Positions 1 through 8,509 of a stretch of 21,590 bases of DNA are shown one piece after another. Origin of the DNA: JACCZZ01 sp044227805 (GTDB lineage Bacteria > Bacteroidota > Bacteroidia > Chitinophagales > UBA10324); contig JBGAWA010000074.1 of NCBI GenBank assembly GCA_044227805.1, forward strand, positions 1 through 21,590, given 5' to 3'. The notes beneath the pieces are model-generated. The model was not told the origin of the DNA and made no database searches. It saw only the letters and a list, made by a program, of their open reading frames with translations. Each line of letters starts with the position of its first letter. The stretch's first letter is position 1. A program made the position numbers and the translations under genes.

Positions 1-288
1 CAGCTACTCCGGATCTTATTAGGATTGCCGTTAGGAAGTACCGGCATTATCAAGCCGGCTGTAATGATCAACCTGCTCGGACCAGCTGATTTTACAGGGC
101 AATATTATCTTCACGGTTACCATGAGATACTGAGCCTTCCCGGTGTTTATGTGCACTTGTATGGAAAAAAGGAATCAAAGCCCATGCGCAAACTGGGGCA
201 CATTACCGTCTTGGCTGATACTGTCGGCGAGGCACGCAAAAAAGCGAAGTGGGTCCGTGAACATTGTGCCATCAGACAACTAACATAA
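1..288 (+). CDS. purK: 5-(carboxyamino)imidazole ribonucleotide synthase, C-terminal fragment
   Basis: Only the last 95 codons are in the window; the frame is open from base 1, so the gene starts upstream. PurK is the ATP-grasp enzyme that carboxylates aminoimidazole ribonucleotide (AIR) with bicarbonate and ATP to give N5-CAIR in de novo purine synthesis. The visible part is the conserved C-terminal region: ILLGLPLGST, then PAVMINLLG, then the block PGVYVHLYGKKESKPMRKLG followed by HITVLAD, all typical of PurK. The ORF ends with TAA. purE starts 73 nt downstream on the same strand, so the two consecutive pathway steps are probably co-transcribed. An apparent TTG start at base 25 is only an artefact of the window edge. 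Confidence 0.95.
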   Translation, partial: QLLRILLGLPLGSTGIIKPAVMINLLGPADFTGQYYLHGYHEILSLPGVYVHLYGKKESKPMRKLGHITVLADTVGEARKKAKWVREHCAIRQLT

Positions 289-361
289 GTGACCACGCCG
301 AGAGGTTGAACTTGACAGCGAACAATGGTAACTAACCGGTTTCTAACATACAAGCAAGACA

Positions 362-895
362 ATGACAAATTCTAATCTGCCCCAAGTAGCCATTATCATG
401 GGCTCCGACAGCGATCTCCAGGTAATGAAAGAAGCCGCTGCTGTACTAGATGAATTCAGCGTGCATTATCAGTTGACAATTGTATCGGCACATCGTACAC
501 CAGACCGTATGATGAGCTTTGCCAAGTCGGCAGCCGGAATGGGCATTAAGGTGATTATTGCCGGTGCCGGTGGTGCTGCGCATTTGCCTGGCATGGTGGC
601 CGCTGTAACACACCTGCCTGTCATTGGCGTTCCTGTGCAGTCAAGGGCTATGAATGGAATTGATTCTTTGTATTCCATTGTACAAATGCCACAAGGTGTG
701 CCGGTGGCAACGGTGGCGATCAATGGCGCATTCAATGCGGGGTTACTCGCTTTGCAAATCCTTGCGCTCACCGATGGAGGCCTGCTTGCCGAAAAACTGC
801 TCGCCTATAAAAACAAATTGAAAAACAGTGTGGAAGATAAAGCGCAGGAACTGGAACAGGTGGGGTATAAGGAATATCTGAAGGAACATGACTGA
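362..895 (+). CDS. purE: N5-carboxyaminoimidazole ribonucleotide mutase (class I PurE)
   Basis: A 177-residue protein of normal length for class I PurE, which moves the carboxyl group of N5-CAIR (the PurK product) to C4 to give CAIR. The phosphate- and substrate-binding motif GSDSD is at residues 14-18. SAHRTP, carrying the catalytic-type histidine His44, is at 42-47. The glycine-rich block GAGGAAHLPG lies at 68-77 and QMPQGVPVATVAI at 108-120. The pairing with PurK upstream, and the absence of a separate class II-type context, fit the two-step bacterial route through N5-CAIR. Start is ATG; no clear Shine-Dalgarno sequence is visible, as is usual in Bacteroidota. The C-terminal helix is longer than in minimal PurE proteins and rich in Lys/Glu. 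I saw no frame problem. Confidence 0.97.
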   Translation: MTNSNLPQVAIIMGSDSDLQVMKEAAAVLDEFSVHYQLTIVSAHRTPDRMMSFAKSAAGMGIKVIIAGAGGAAHLPGMVAAVTHLPVIGVPVQSRAMNGIDSLYSIVQMPQGVPVATVAINGAFNAGLLALQILALTDGGLLAEKLLAYKNKLKNSVEDKAQELEQVGYKEYLKEHD

Positions 896-924
896 CATTG
901 ACGGCATCTCGCTGTATGCCAATC

Positions 925-951
925 CTTGAAAACTACATCACCATACCTTTT
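925..951 (+). promoter_or_regulatory. Candidate promoter for the GT-C-like gene
   Basis: CTTG at 925-928 and TACCTTTT at 944-951 (7 of 8 matches to the TAnnTTTG -7 box) lie 15 nt apart, shorter than usual. Transcription would begin near 957, after the TTG codon at 954 and 18 nt before the ATG at 975. This favours 975 as the start codon. Confidence 0.4.
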
Positions 952-974
952 TATTGTCACAATCAGCCTGTTGC

Positions 975-3281
975 ATGACGCTGCCTAGCCGGATGTTATT
1001 AAAAGAAAAGACAGCCGGCCTGTTGTTAGTGATGGTTTTTATAACAGCGGTACTTGCCTGGACATTTGGACCGGTGCTGCTGGATCCCAATCAATATTAT
1101 TTATCAGCCGGTGGCGATGGTATCCGCAACTATTACACAGTAGCATATTATGTGAAATATGACAGCGGCCTTCATTTTTCTGGAATGAATTATCCGTTCG
1201 GTGAGCATGTGTTGTACACCGACAACCAGTTTCCGATTGCATTTTGTATGCGCCAGGTACAGGCATGGCTGTTTGATGTTTCTGCCTATACAGTAGGTAT
1301 CATTAACTATGTGATGTTTATTTCCCTGTTGCTTTCTGCTGTTTTTCTATACCTGTTGCTGTTTCATCTAAAGGTGAAAAACTGGTTCGCGATACCTGCG
1401 GCTGTTGCTATTGCGGTTATTTCACCGCAATTGCAAAGGATGATCGGCCATTACAGCCTTGGCTACGTCTTTTTCATGCCATTGATACTCTATCTGCTTG
1501 CTCATTTTCAACAGTCTTGGAGAAAGCTCCGCTGGATGCTGCTGTTTGCTTCCATAATTTTTCTCTTTGCATTGACGCATCTTTATTATCTGCCAATGGC
1601 AGGGGCCTTTCTGCTTAGCTATGTGCTGGCAATGCTGAGTATGGAATATTTTTCTTCGAAAAAAGTAAGTTTTCAATTTGTCTGGCTCGTGCTGTCTATC
1701 CTCTTGCCATTCATTCTCATACAGGGTTTTTTATTTATAACGGATCCTGTAACCGACCGCATCAAAATACCTTATGGTTTTTTTCAGAGTTATGCCACTT
1801 CCGAGAGCGTTTTCAACCCCCCGGCCTGGAGCTATTGGCGCAATGCTGGATTCGGCCAGCTGATCAGCCACACTTCGCAGGGTTATGCTTATATCGGACT
1901 GGTGGCAGACATCACGATTGTATTATCCTTGATGCTGTTCATCTTGTACTTTTTTCAGATCAGGGTATTTCAAAAAATAATTTCCAGCCTGCCGGTATTC
2001 CCGCTTGTTGCCGTGCTGGCATCCATTCCGGTACTGCTGTTTTCCATGTGCCTGCCATGGCGATGGAATATGCAGGAGCTGCTCAATAATCTTACGATGA
2101 TCCGTCAGTTCAGGGCGCTGGACCGGTTCGCCTATGTTTTTTACTATGTCATTTCAGTTTTTACGGCCGTTGTGCTTTATGCTTTTATCAGTGCCATCTT
2201 GCAGCATGGTATAAGAGCGGTTGCCTGGATCATTACAGCAGTGGTGTTTCTTTTTTGGCTGGCAGATGGCTACTCCAATCTGAAGGCCCTGAAGGATGCC
2301 TATCCTTCTAATAACTATGCGCGTGAATATTTTTCCAGTGATAACTTTGCCGGCTGGCTGGCGGAGGAAGGATTTTCTCCGCATGATTTCCAGGCCATTT
2401 TTCCCCTCCCGTTTTATCACCTTGGGTCAGAAAAAATCTGGATTGATCATCCCATAAGCATGTATGTTTCTTCGTGGGCCTCTTTGAATACCGGGCTCCC
2501 GATAACAGCAAGTTACCTTGGACGAACATCTGTGGAGCAGACTTCCAAACTGGTTCAGCTTACTTCAGATTCCCTGATGGAAAAAGAATTGCTGAAGTCA
2601 TTCAGCGATGACCGGCCATTTTTAGTGGTCACCTCCGGGGAAGAGTGCACACCGTATGAAAAATACCTTCTTACCAATGCAACGTTCATTAATAAGCGTG
2701 GCCCGTATTCGATGTACTTGCTTCCATTAAGCGTTTTCAAGACTTCCTATACTCAGGTTAGAAATGTATTTGCCAATAAGGAACAATTGATTGTGTCGCA
2801 GGATAAAAAATATTACACTTCACGTTTTGATACTTCGGTAGTGATGAGCGATATTACTTCCGGGCAGTTCTTTACAGGCGATGCTGTGGTAAGCGCTGAT
2901 GGGCCGGTTGAACTCTTTAATAATAAGCTGAAAGCAAGCAGCGATTCTGTGATGTATGACGTGTCTGTTTGGGTGAAGCTTTTTTTGAACAGCTATGCCA
3001 GTCCTGATATGCATGTGTTTCAGCTAAATGATAAAGGAGACACGATCAGCAATCAGTATGTCCAGGCAAAGAGCAGCGCAAATATTTCAAATGGCTGGGC
3101 CAGGATGAATCTTTCGTTTATGCTTCTGGAAAGGAATAGCCGCGTTCACATCACGCTTACCTGTGAAGATTCTATAGCTGCCAGCAGGTTGATGATCCGT
3201 CCGCTTCAAACGGATGTGTATTATGCTTGCGGAAATGATGGTTCATTTGTGGTGAATAACTTCCTGGTAAAGGCGCCCTGA
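975..3281 (+). CDS. GT-C-like polytopic membrane protein with extracytoplasmic C-terminal half
   Basis: I chose ATG 975 (768 residues) over an in-frame TTG at 954, because a -7-like box overlaps the earlier codon. The first 430 or so residues hold roughly 10-12 hydrophobic segments, beginning with one at about 14-34. The first outer loop carries acidic motifs: GGDGIRNYY at about 46-54, KYDSG at 61-65 and MNYPFGEHVLYTDNQ at 71-85. This layout is typical of GT-C-fold glycosyltransferases and related YfhO/DUF6311-like proteins, which use lipid-linked sugars outside the membrane. Residues about 435-768 are hydrophilic. The last 100 or so residues, with INNGW-like SNGWARMNLSF and a terminal MIRPLQTDVYY, look like a beta-sandwich, possibly carbohydrate-binding; this is inference. 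The substrate is unknown. The gene converges with another GT-C-like gene 50 nt away. Confidence 0.7.
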   Translation: MTLPSRMLLKEKTAGLLLVMVFITAVLAWTFGPVLLDPNQYYLSAGGDGIRNYYTVAYYVKYDSGLHFSGMNYPFGEHVLYTDNQFPIAFCMRQVQAWLFDVSAYTVGIINYVMFISLLLSAVFLYLLLFHLKVKNWFAIPAAVAIAVISPQLQRMIGHYSLGYVFFMPLILYLLAHFQQSWRKLRWMLLFASIIFLFALTHLYYLPMAGAFLLSYVLAMLSMEYFSSKKVSFQFVWLVLSILLPFILIQGFLFITDPVTDRIKIPYGFFQSYATSESVFNPPAWSYWRNAGFGQLISHTSQGYAYIGLVADITIVLSLMLFILYFFQIRVFQKIISSLPVFPLVAVLASIPVLLFSMCLPWRWNMQELLNNLTMIRQFRALDRFAYVFYYVISVFTAVVLYAFISAILQHGIRAVAWIITAVVFLFWLADGYSNLKALKDAYPSNNYAREYFSSDNFAGWLAEEGFSPHDFQAIFPLPFYHLGSEKIWIDHPISMYVSSWASLNTGLPITASYLGRTSVEQTSKLVQLTSDSLMEKELLKSFSDDRPFLVVTSGEECTPYEKYLLTNATFINKRGPYSMYLLPLSVFKTSYTQVRNVFANKEQLIVSQDKKYYTSRFDTSVVMSDITSGQFFTGDAVVSADGPVELFNNKLKASSDSVMYDVSVWVKLFLNSYASPDMHVFQLNDKGDTISNQYVQAKSSANISNGWARMNLSFMLLERNSRVHITLTCEDSIAASRLMIRPLQTDVYYACGNDGSFVVNNFLVKAP

Positions 3282-3331
3282 TGCGTGACACATCTTGCAG
3301 GATTCACGGGCGGATGCAATAATCGGGTTTA

Positions 3332-4705
3332 TTATTCCCTGTTTTGTTTTAGTTTTTCGGCGCGTTGCCATTCAGGTGCGGACAGCAAGGTGTCCAGTGT
3401 CTTCTTCTCTTCTTCGTTAATCGTTGTTTTAAAAAAAACATACCAATAGGCCTTTTTTGTCATCGAATCATAATTGATAATAAAATGCCGGTATTGATAA
3501 ATTTGAACCTGGTTGAGAATGCAAAGGCAAGTAATGGCAATCAGCAGCAGGTATTTGCTCCATGCCTCTTTAAACAAATGTTGATACAATGCGCCCATTG
3601 GCAGTGCCAATAGCGCATAGCTTTCTATAAAAGCCCTCAACCCAAAACTCCCACCGTACCACCACGACCACCAACTCAGCACGATATAAATATTGATGAT
3701 GGTGAACAACATAATAGGTACAACAAAATCACTGCAATATTTTTTCAGGACTATCAGACCCAAGAAGGCAAATGAAATTACTGGTGTGTACACAAACAAA
3801 CCTTTTCGGTAGCTAAACAGGCCATCCATGATCCTGGGGTCATTCCACAAAAAGCCTTCGCCCACATAAGAGAAGAAGATCCACTGACCGGTAATTTTTT
3901 TCCAATAGAGCATTTGGAAAAATGGTGGTATGAGCAATACAAGTGAGAGCAACAGTATATGCGGCCAATAGGCCGCCATCATCCTGATTTTGTGGCCGAT
4001 TGCCTGCAGGGAGTTAATGCTGTACAGCAATGGAATCAGCAGGATGAGACCGTCCGTTGGCCTGATAAGTATGGCTAACCCGGCAAAAAAACCAAGATTA
4101 GCTGCCGTGGCTAATGCCGGTTTTTCATGCCACCGGATGGTCAGGTACATGATGATGATAAATGTAAAGAAGAGATAGGCATGACTCATAGGCTCATGAA
4201 CAGTATAATAAAACAGGTTCGTTCCGATGCCTAAACTGATCAGTACTAATGCACTGATGAAATCTGTAAAATAACGTAGTAGTATCTTCCTGAGGTAAAA
4301 CATACCTATTGCGGTATAAAAAACCGTGCTCAGTAACAGCATCAGCCTGTAAGGTGAAGAATAACCATCAGGGTTGTCGAATAACAATGAATATCCATGT
4401 GCGATTAAAAAAAAGGGAGCATAGTAAAATGCAAGCCCCATGGTCATTTTAATTACATTATTTCCATTGGGCGCTTTATTGGGTGCATATTTCAACGCAT
4501 ACCAATCCGGGTGCTCATCATAGAAACTAAGTGTGAGATCTTTCTCTATAAAAATCGCCGGCAGGTAGGAATAATAATTGGCTACATCATAACTGATAGG
4601 CGAGTGCCAGTCACGGAAATTCCCAATTGAATTAACCGTCCATGTAAAAACCAATGCCATCATACAACAGGTAATAAAGGAAAATGAGCGCAATGATTTT
4701 TTCAC
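3332..4705 (-). CDS. GT-C-like (ArnT/PMT-type) polytopic membrane protein
   Basis: A 457-residue protein with about 10 hydrophobic segments spread along its length. It starts with GTG (codons reading MKKSLRSFSF), which places a hydrophobic segment at residues 8-24. The first extracytoplasmic loop has the sequence SYDVANYYSYLPAIFIEKDL at 38-57, with an acidic residue (D40) just outside the first membrane helix, as in GT-C transferases related to ArnT and protein mannosyltransferases. Further loop residues DEHPDWY at 63-69 and KYAPNKAPNGNN at 72-83 are conserved-looking. It probably moves a sugar from a polyprenyl carrier to a lipid, protein or glycan; neither donor nor acceptor can be read from sequence. 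TATACTTG about 35 nt upstream of the start may be its -7 box. It ends in the conventional way, facing the other GT-C-like gene. Confidence 0.65.
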   Translation of the reverse strand: MKKSLRSFSFITCCMMALVFTWTVNSIGNFRDWHSPISYDVANYYSYLPAIFIEKDLTLSFYDEHPDWYALKYAPNKAPNGNNVIKMTMGLAFYYAPFFLIAHGYSLLFDNPDGYSSPYRLMLLLSTVFYTAIGMFYLRKILLRYFTDFISALVLISLGIGTNLFYYTVHEPMSHAYLFFTFIIIMYLTIRWHEKPALATAANLGFFAGLAILIRPTDGLILLIPLLYSINSLQAIGHKIRMMAAYWPHILLLSLVLLIPPFFQMLYWKKITGQWIFFSYVGEGFLWNDPRIMDGLFSYRKGLFVYTPVISFAFLGLIVLKKYCSDFVVPIMLFTIINIYIVLSWWSWWYGGSFGLRAFIESYALLALPMGALYQHLFKEAWSKYLLLIAITCLCILNQVQIYQYRHFIINYDSMTKKAYWYVFFKTTINEEEKKTLDTLLSAPEWQRAEKLKQNRE

Positions 4706-4802
4706 GATTCGCGAGTGATTTTATGTAGCGGCAAGTATATCATTATTTATCATGGGTTGAAATGTATTATTGAGAAGCATATCTTTTTACAAACTACGGG
4801 CA

Positions 4803-7541
4803 CTAGTAAACCACCAGCTTACCGGTGAATATTGCGTGCGATTGCCGGATGATGATGAAATAGATGCCCGGCAAGATGTTTTCAGGCAACCTGATTGAAA
4901 TTGATTCAACGGGTTGGGCAACCGGTACCTTTAAAATCAATTTACCCTGTAGGTCCATTAGTTCCACATCAGTCATTCCCCCAAAAAGCGCATGGCTGAA
5001 AGCATGGATTACACTTCCGCGTGAGGTGAGTGAAGGAAAAATGAATAGTGTGGAGCTGGTGGCAGCGGGCGGTCCTGGCCCGGCATCATGAGTGATGAGT
5101 GCGCTGTCAAACAAGAGTATGACGGATGACCAGGCAGGAACCGTAACAGTACCGGTTACCACCTCCTGATCGAGGTTATAAAAAATAGAGTCGCCCAGAT
5201 TAAATACCTGCGCCGCATCTGTTCGATTGATAAATAACCTTGATTTTTTAAGTGGATCTTCTGTTGCTACGCTTACCTCCTGCAAGGAAATATTATCCAG
5301 CCAGACAAGTGAGTCGGCAAATGGCAGGTGTGTATACAGACTGGTGTAGGCATCTGCCGCCTGGTAAGGAAATACACATTGATAATCACGCCGGCCGGTC
5401 GAGAAGGGAAAAAAACGGATGAGGTCGAGCGGCAGATATGGGGATACACTTTGTTTTTGTATGAAGCCAATGTTTCCTTCCTTGAGGGAATAACAACTAA
5501 AGCCAAACTGGAAAAATGAACCGGGTCCGGTGGCCAGTCCGTCATAATGCGCTTCACCAAAGCTTATATCCTGATCTGACAGGGCCTGCAGCTTCATGCA
5601 GCCATTGTCGAGCGGAGTTGAATTGTCGAGCAGCAGTTGCAGATTTTCAGGCGTGCTGTTGCTCCAGCCATCGGTATTATTGGTAAAGTTTCCATTCCCT
5701 ACCAGGTTGCCTTGCAGGGTGTCTTCCACGATGTGACTGTCGCGGTAGAAAAAAGTTGCTTTTGAAGCAGCATCTTCGCCGTAAAATTGCTGCCATTGTG
5801 CCAGGGTAAAATAACGACCATAGGGTTCCGTCACGGATATGGGTAATTTTCTGACCGAGAAATAATTGTACGGATTGAAATAATAGTTACTGTCAAATGA
5901 TGCCGGGATGAAAGGTTCTTCATAAGCTTTCAAAGCCACCACGTCAGCCGACTCCTGCAATGCATAGAATATATTTCCACGTACGGTATGTTCGCTGTTC
6001 AATCCAGCGCTTATCTCTTCAAAGTACAGTTGTGATTTGTCGCATCCAAACACGGTGTTTTTTCTGATGGTATGATGTGTGCATCCCATGTACAACGTAA
6101 TGCCATGGCAGGCAGCAAAAGCGATGGTATTGTTTTCTAACAGGTAATGGTTGGTTTGTTGATCCAGAAAAATGGCTGCGGTGGTGATCTCGTTCGCCGG
6201 GCTGGCTTGGATGCTGCCTGCAGTATTTTCAATGATGTTGTTCCGGATGACCACAGAATCGGAATTGCTTCCGAAGCTGAAAATGCTGCCCTGGTTATTG
6301 AAGTGGAACAGTGCATGATTGCAAATGTTATTCTCAACCGTGGTGTGTAAACCGTTTACGTTGATGGAAGAATTGCCGGTGCTGTCAATACTGTTTTCAG
6401 CAATGATGACTTCATTCGCGGCGTCAATCGAAATGCCCATGCCTTGTTGCAGTGTGTTGATGCCATAACCCGGATAAAGCCCAATGCCGCTGATGGTATT
6501 GTGCGTGATCATTGTAGCAGAAAGCTGGCTGGCACCGATGGCTGCACCACTGATATGATGCAAAGTATTGCTTGATATGATGCAACCTGTGCCGCCATTC
6601 ATCAGGTCAATGCCGCGTTCACCTTGCGAAAGTAACCGGCAATTTTTTACAATCAGGTTCAGCAGGAGGTGAGACGAAAAAATGGCTGATCTCGATTGTT
6701 TTTCGAATTGCAGATTTTCAAAAGTGCAATAGCCGGCGGAATTTTCAAGCTTTACTCCATAGTCATACACGGATGCTTCTATCAGCAATGAATTTGGGTC
6801 ATTGCCGTCGGGTGGATAACAATACAGGACTTGCGAAACAGCATCATAGTACCATTCTTGTGCGGTATCCAACTCAGTAATCATGTTATCGAGAAAATAT
6901 CCATAGCCTTTTTCAAGAGCTGCCTGCGCAGGGAATGCGAACAGGATGGAATCGCCGGAAAAGCCGCCAACCATATTGTACTCATAGAGCCTGTCGGTGG
7001 AGCGCATACGGATGCCGGCGTCATCCCAATAGTGAGCAGGTTGGGTGAGCGCCGTATCAACAAAGCCGCTGTCACCAATTCCTGCCTGGTGAATCAGGTA
7101 ACCGCTGTTGGGAAATCGTGCAATCACCATTCTTATTTGATTGATAAAAAGCTGCGCAGGGAGGCTGAATAACGGTGCTTGAAATATATTACCTGAAAAT
7201 GCTGTCCAGTTCGTGACTGTTTCAGCACCGGAAATAATCGCCGGTGAGGTTCCACCATAAGTTCCTATGTAAAGTGGTATCGTTTCATTACCGCCTGTTG
7301 TGATATTTATTTGCCCGCGGAAAATATTTCCGGATAGAAACAAAACGCTGTCACCCGGAAGTAAAGTCGCATTGTTTAAATGGAGGATAGAATACCAGGG
7401 ATCAGCAACGGAAGTTCCGGTATTGCTGTCGTTTCCGGTATTGGACAGGTAATAGTTTGTTGCCCATAACACGTGCACATCGAGCATCATCAGCCAGCCC
7501 AAGCCTGCCAGTAATTTTAACAACTGACTATTGTAATACAT
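4803..7541 (-). CDS. Secreted right-handed parallel beta-helix protein with T9SS C-terminal sorting domain
   Basis: A 912-residue secreted protein. Residues 1-28 form a signal peptide (hydrophobic stretch LLKLLAGLGWLMMLDVHVLWA, cut near WA-TNYY). YYLSNTGNDSNTGTS at about 30-44 is the usual opening of DUF1565/pectate-lyase-like beta-helix proteins. From about 255 to 560, short repeats with Asn/Ile ladders recur (ENLQFEKQSRS, VKNCRLLSQGERGI, IISSNTLHHISGAAI, IIAENSID, VIRNNIIENTAG, LLENNTIAF, IRKNTVFG), the signature of a right-handed parallel beta-helix. A beta-sandwich-like region follows at about 615-730. The last 75-80 residues (FIFPSLTSRG, VELMDLQGKLIL, PGIYFIIIR, FTGKLVVY) match the type A Por secretion tail, so export through the outer membrane by type IX secretion is expected. 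Beta-helix proteins of this kind often act on or bind polysaccharide; no catalytic residues could be assigned. Confidence 0.88.
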   Translation of the reverse strand: MYYNSQLLKLLAGLGWLMMLDVHVLWATNYYLSNTGNDSNTGTSVADPWYSILHLNNATLLPGDSVLFLSGNIFRGQINITTGGNETIPLYIGTYGGTSPAIISGAETVTNWTAFSGNIFQAPLFSLPAQLFINQIRMVIARFPNSGYLIHQAGIGDSGFVDTALTQPAHYWDDAGIRMRSTDRLYEYNMVGGFSGDSILFAFPAQAALEKGYGYFLDNMITELDTAQEWYYDAVSQVLYCYPPDGNDPNSLLIEASVYDYGVKLENSAGYCTFENLQFEKQSRSAIFSSHLLLNLIVKNCRLLSQGERGIDLMNGGTGCIISSNTLHHISGAAIGASQLSATMITHNTISGIGLYPGYGINTLQQGMGISIDAANEVIIAENSIDSTGNSSINVNGLHTTVENNICNHALFHFNNQGSIFSFGSNSDSVVIRNNIIENTAGSIQASPANEITTAAIFLDQQTNHYLLENNTIAFAACHGITLYMGCTHHTIRKNTVFGCDKSQLYFEEISAGLNSEHTVRGNIFYALQESADVVALKAYEEPFIPASFDSNYYFNPYNYFSVRKLPISVTEPYGRYFTLAQWQQFYGEDAASKATFFYRDSHIVEDTLQGNLVGNGNFTNNTDGWSNSTPENLQLLLDNSTPLDNGCMKLQALSDQDISFGEAHYDGLATGPGSFFQFGFSCYSLKEGNIGFIQKQSVSPYLPLDLIRFFPFSTGRRDYQCVFPYQAADAYTSLYTHLPFADSLVWLDNISLQEVSVATEDPLKKSRLFINRTDAAQVFNLGDSIFYNLDQEVVTGTVTVPAWSSVILLFDSALITHDAGPGPPAATSSTLFIFPSLTSRGSVIHAFSHALFGGMTDVELMDLQGKLILKVPVAQPVESISIRLPENILPGIYFIIIRQSHAIFTGKLVVY

Positions 7542-7821
7542 GATACCGCTAAAGTTATAAAATCAAATCAATTGCGGATTCAAATGGCCTTTTGCAGCGT
7601 AAAACTATTTAGGGTTTCCATAAATAAGCTGTGTTCAAACAAGTCGGTCAATATGCATGAAACCGTTAGCAGTTCTTTAATGCGAAGTGAGATTTCTCAA
7701 TTGAGAATCCGCATTAAATCAACTCAAAACGGTGTTTAGCTACTCTATTGAATTAGCAGGAAGAAAGAATGTGCGTAACGCCGTGTTGAGCGTTTTTTAA
7801 TAATCCGATTTCGAGAACTTG
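7542..7821. other. Intergenic region with a degenerate dispersed repeat copy
   Basis: This spacer separates the beta-helix gene from the exonuclease remnant, both on the minus strand. It holds repeat copy D (7602-7711). TAACTTTA at 7550-7557 (minus strand, 7 of 8 matches to TAnnTTTG) could be the -7 box of the beta-helix gene, leaving only about 8 nt of leader. AACGC/GCGTT at 7777-7794 followed by TTTTTT is a weak plus-strand hairpin without an obvious gene to terminate. No ORF in the spacer looks coding. Confidence 0.5.
7602..7711 (+). repeat. Dispersed intergenic repeat, copy D
   Basis: It shares the architecture of the unit at 19522-19641. A left arm AACTATTTAGGGTTT at 7603-7617 corresponds to AACTGCTTAGGGTTT there. 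A right arm with GTTAGCAGTTCT at 7665-7676 and GCGAAG at 7682-7687 corresponds to TTAGCAGTTCT and GCGAAG there. The terminal palindrome is TTCTCAATTGAGAA at 7694-7707, a perfect 14-bp palindrome inside GATTTCTCAATTGAGAATCC. Confidence 0.7.
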
Positions 7822-8509
7822 TCAGGAAGTAAGATGAATATGCTCCGGTTTCATCAGGGGAAGCCCTTTGAAACGAAGGACGATCTGCGCCACGGTTACC
7901 ACATCTTTCTGGCAATAGGCCACAATACGCGGTAAGCCTTTTTCTATCCAGTAAACCCTTCCCACATCTTTGCCTTCCATATCGTCTTTTGGTGAGGGGA
8001 TATTGAAAATTGCAGCCAGCAACTTTAGAGAGGTGAAATGTTTGTAGTCACCAAATCTCCAGAGTTGCATAGTGTCTGTCATTACTACTTCATAAGGTTT
8101 TTTGCCAGAGATATCCAGCATGGAAGGCAAGGGTATGCCATGTATAAGCATTCTTCGGCAGAGGTACGGCACATCAAATTCACGGATGTTATGCCCGCAA
8201 AACTGAAAATGTTTGGATGGAGGATAATGTTGCAGCAATGCTGCGAATTCGAGCAGCAAGTTTTTTTCATCATCACCAAAGATGGACTTTATCCTTACAT
8301 GCCATTCGCCGGATTCTTTTTCTTTAATGAAGAGGCCGAGCATGATTGAAGTATTGCTCTTCCGGTGTCTCGTCTGCTGATTTTAACCGCTCCGATTTTC
8401 GGAGGTAGAGATCTTTCAGTTCATCAGGCACCAGGTTGAATGTTTCATATCCGGGTGCAGTCTCAATATCCAGGCATATCAGGTGGCCGGGTTGTAAATA
8501 ATCTAACAT
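7822..8509 (-). pseudogene. PolB-like DEDDy 3'-5' exonuclease, disrupted by an out-of-frame internal deletion
   Basis: Two overlapping minus-strand ORFs together resemble one family: predicted 3'-5' exonucleases related to the PolB exonuclease domain. The upstream ORF (8509-8324, 61 residues) has the Exo I motif LDIETAP with D14 and E16. It stops after QYFNHA in a foreign tail, RPLH. The downstream ORF (8343-7822) carries Exo II (HNIREFD, D57) and Exo III (YCQKD, the Y-x3-D of DEDDy enzymes). Where the frames meet, family members usually have a stretch like GIYAEFGKIICIS; here it is absent. About 13 codons plus a frame are therefore missing (a deletion of 3n+2 nt). Neither half has a full active site, so the gene as written cannot make the nuclease. 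Either this is a real pseudogene or an assembly error; neighbouring dnaN and HerA-like breaks make error plausible. Confidence 0.8.

Noticed and set aside
25..288. A TTG-started 87-residue ORF at the left edge
   Set aside because: The frame is open to base 1 and the sequence is the PurK C-terminus, so the apparent start is an edge artefact.
7777..7798. AACGC/GCGTT hairpin followed by six T as a terminator
   Set aside because: The stem is only 5 bp and is in plus orientation, with no plus-strand gene upstream; too weak to call.
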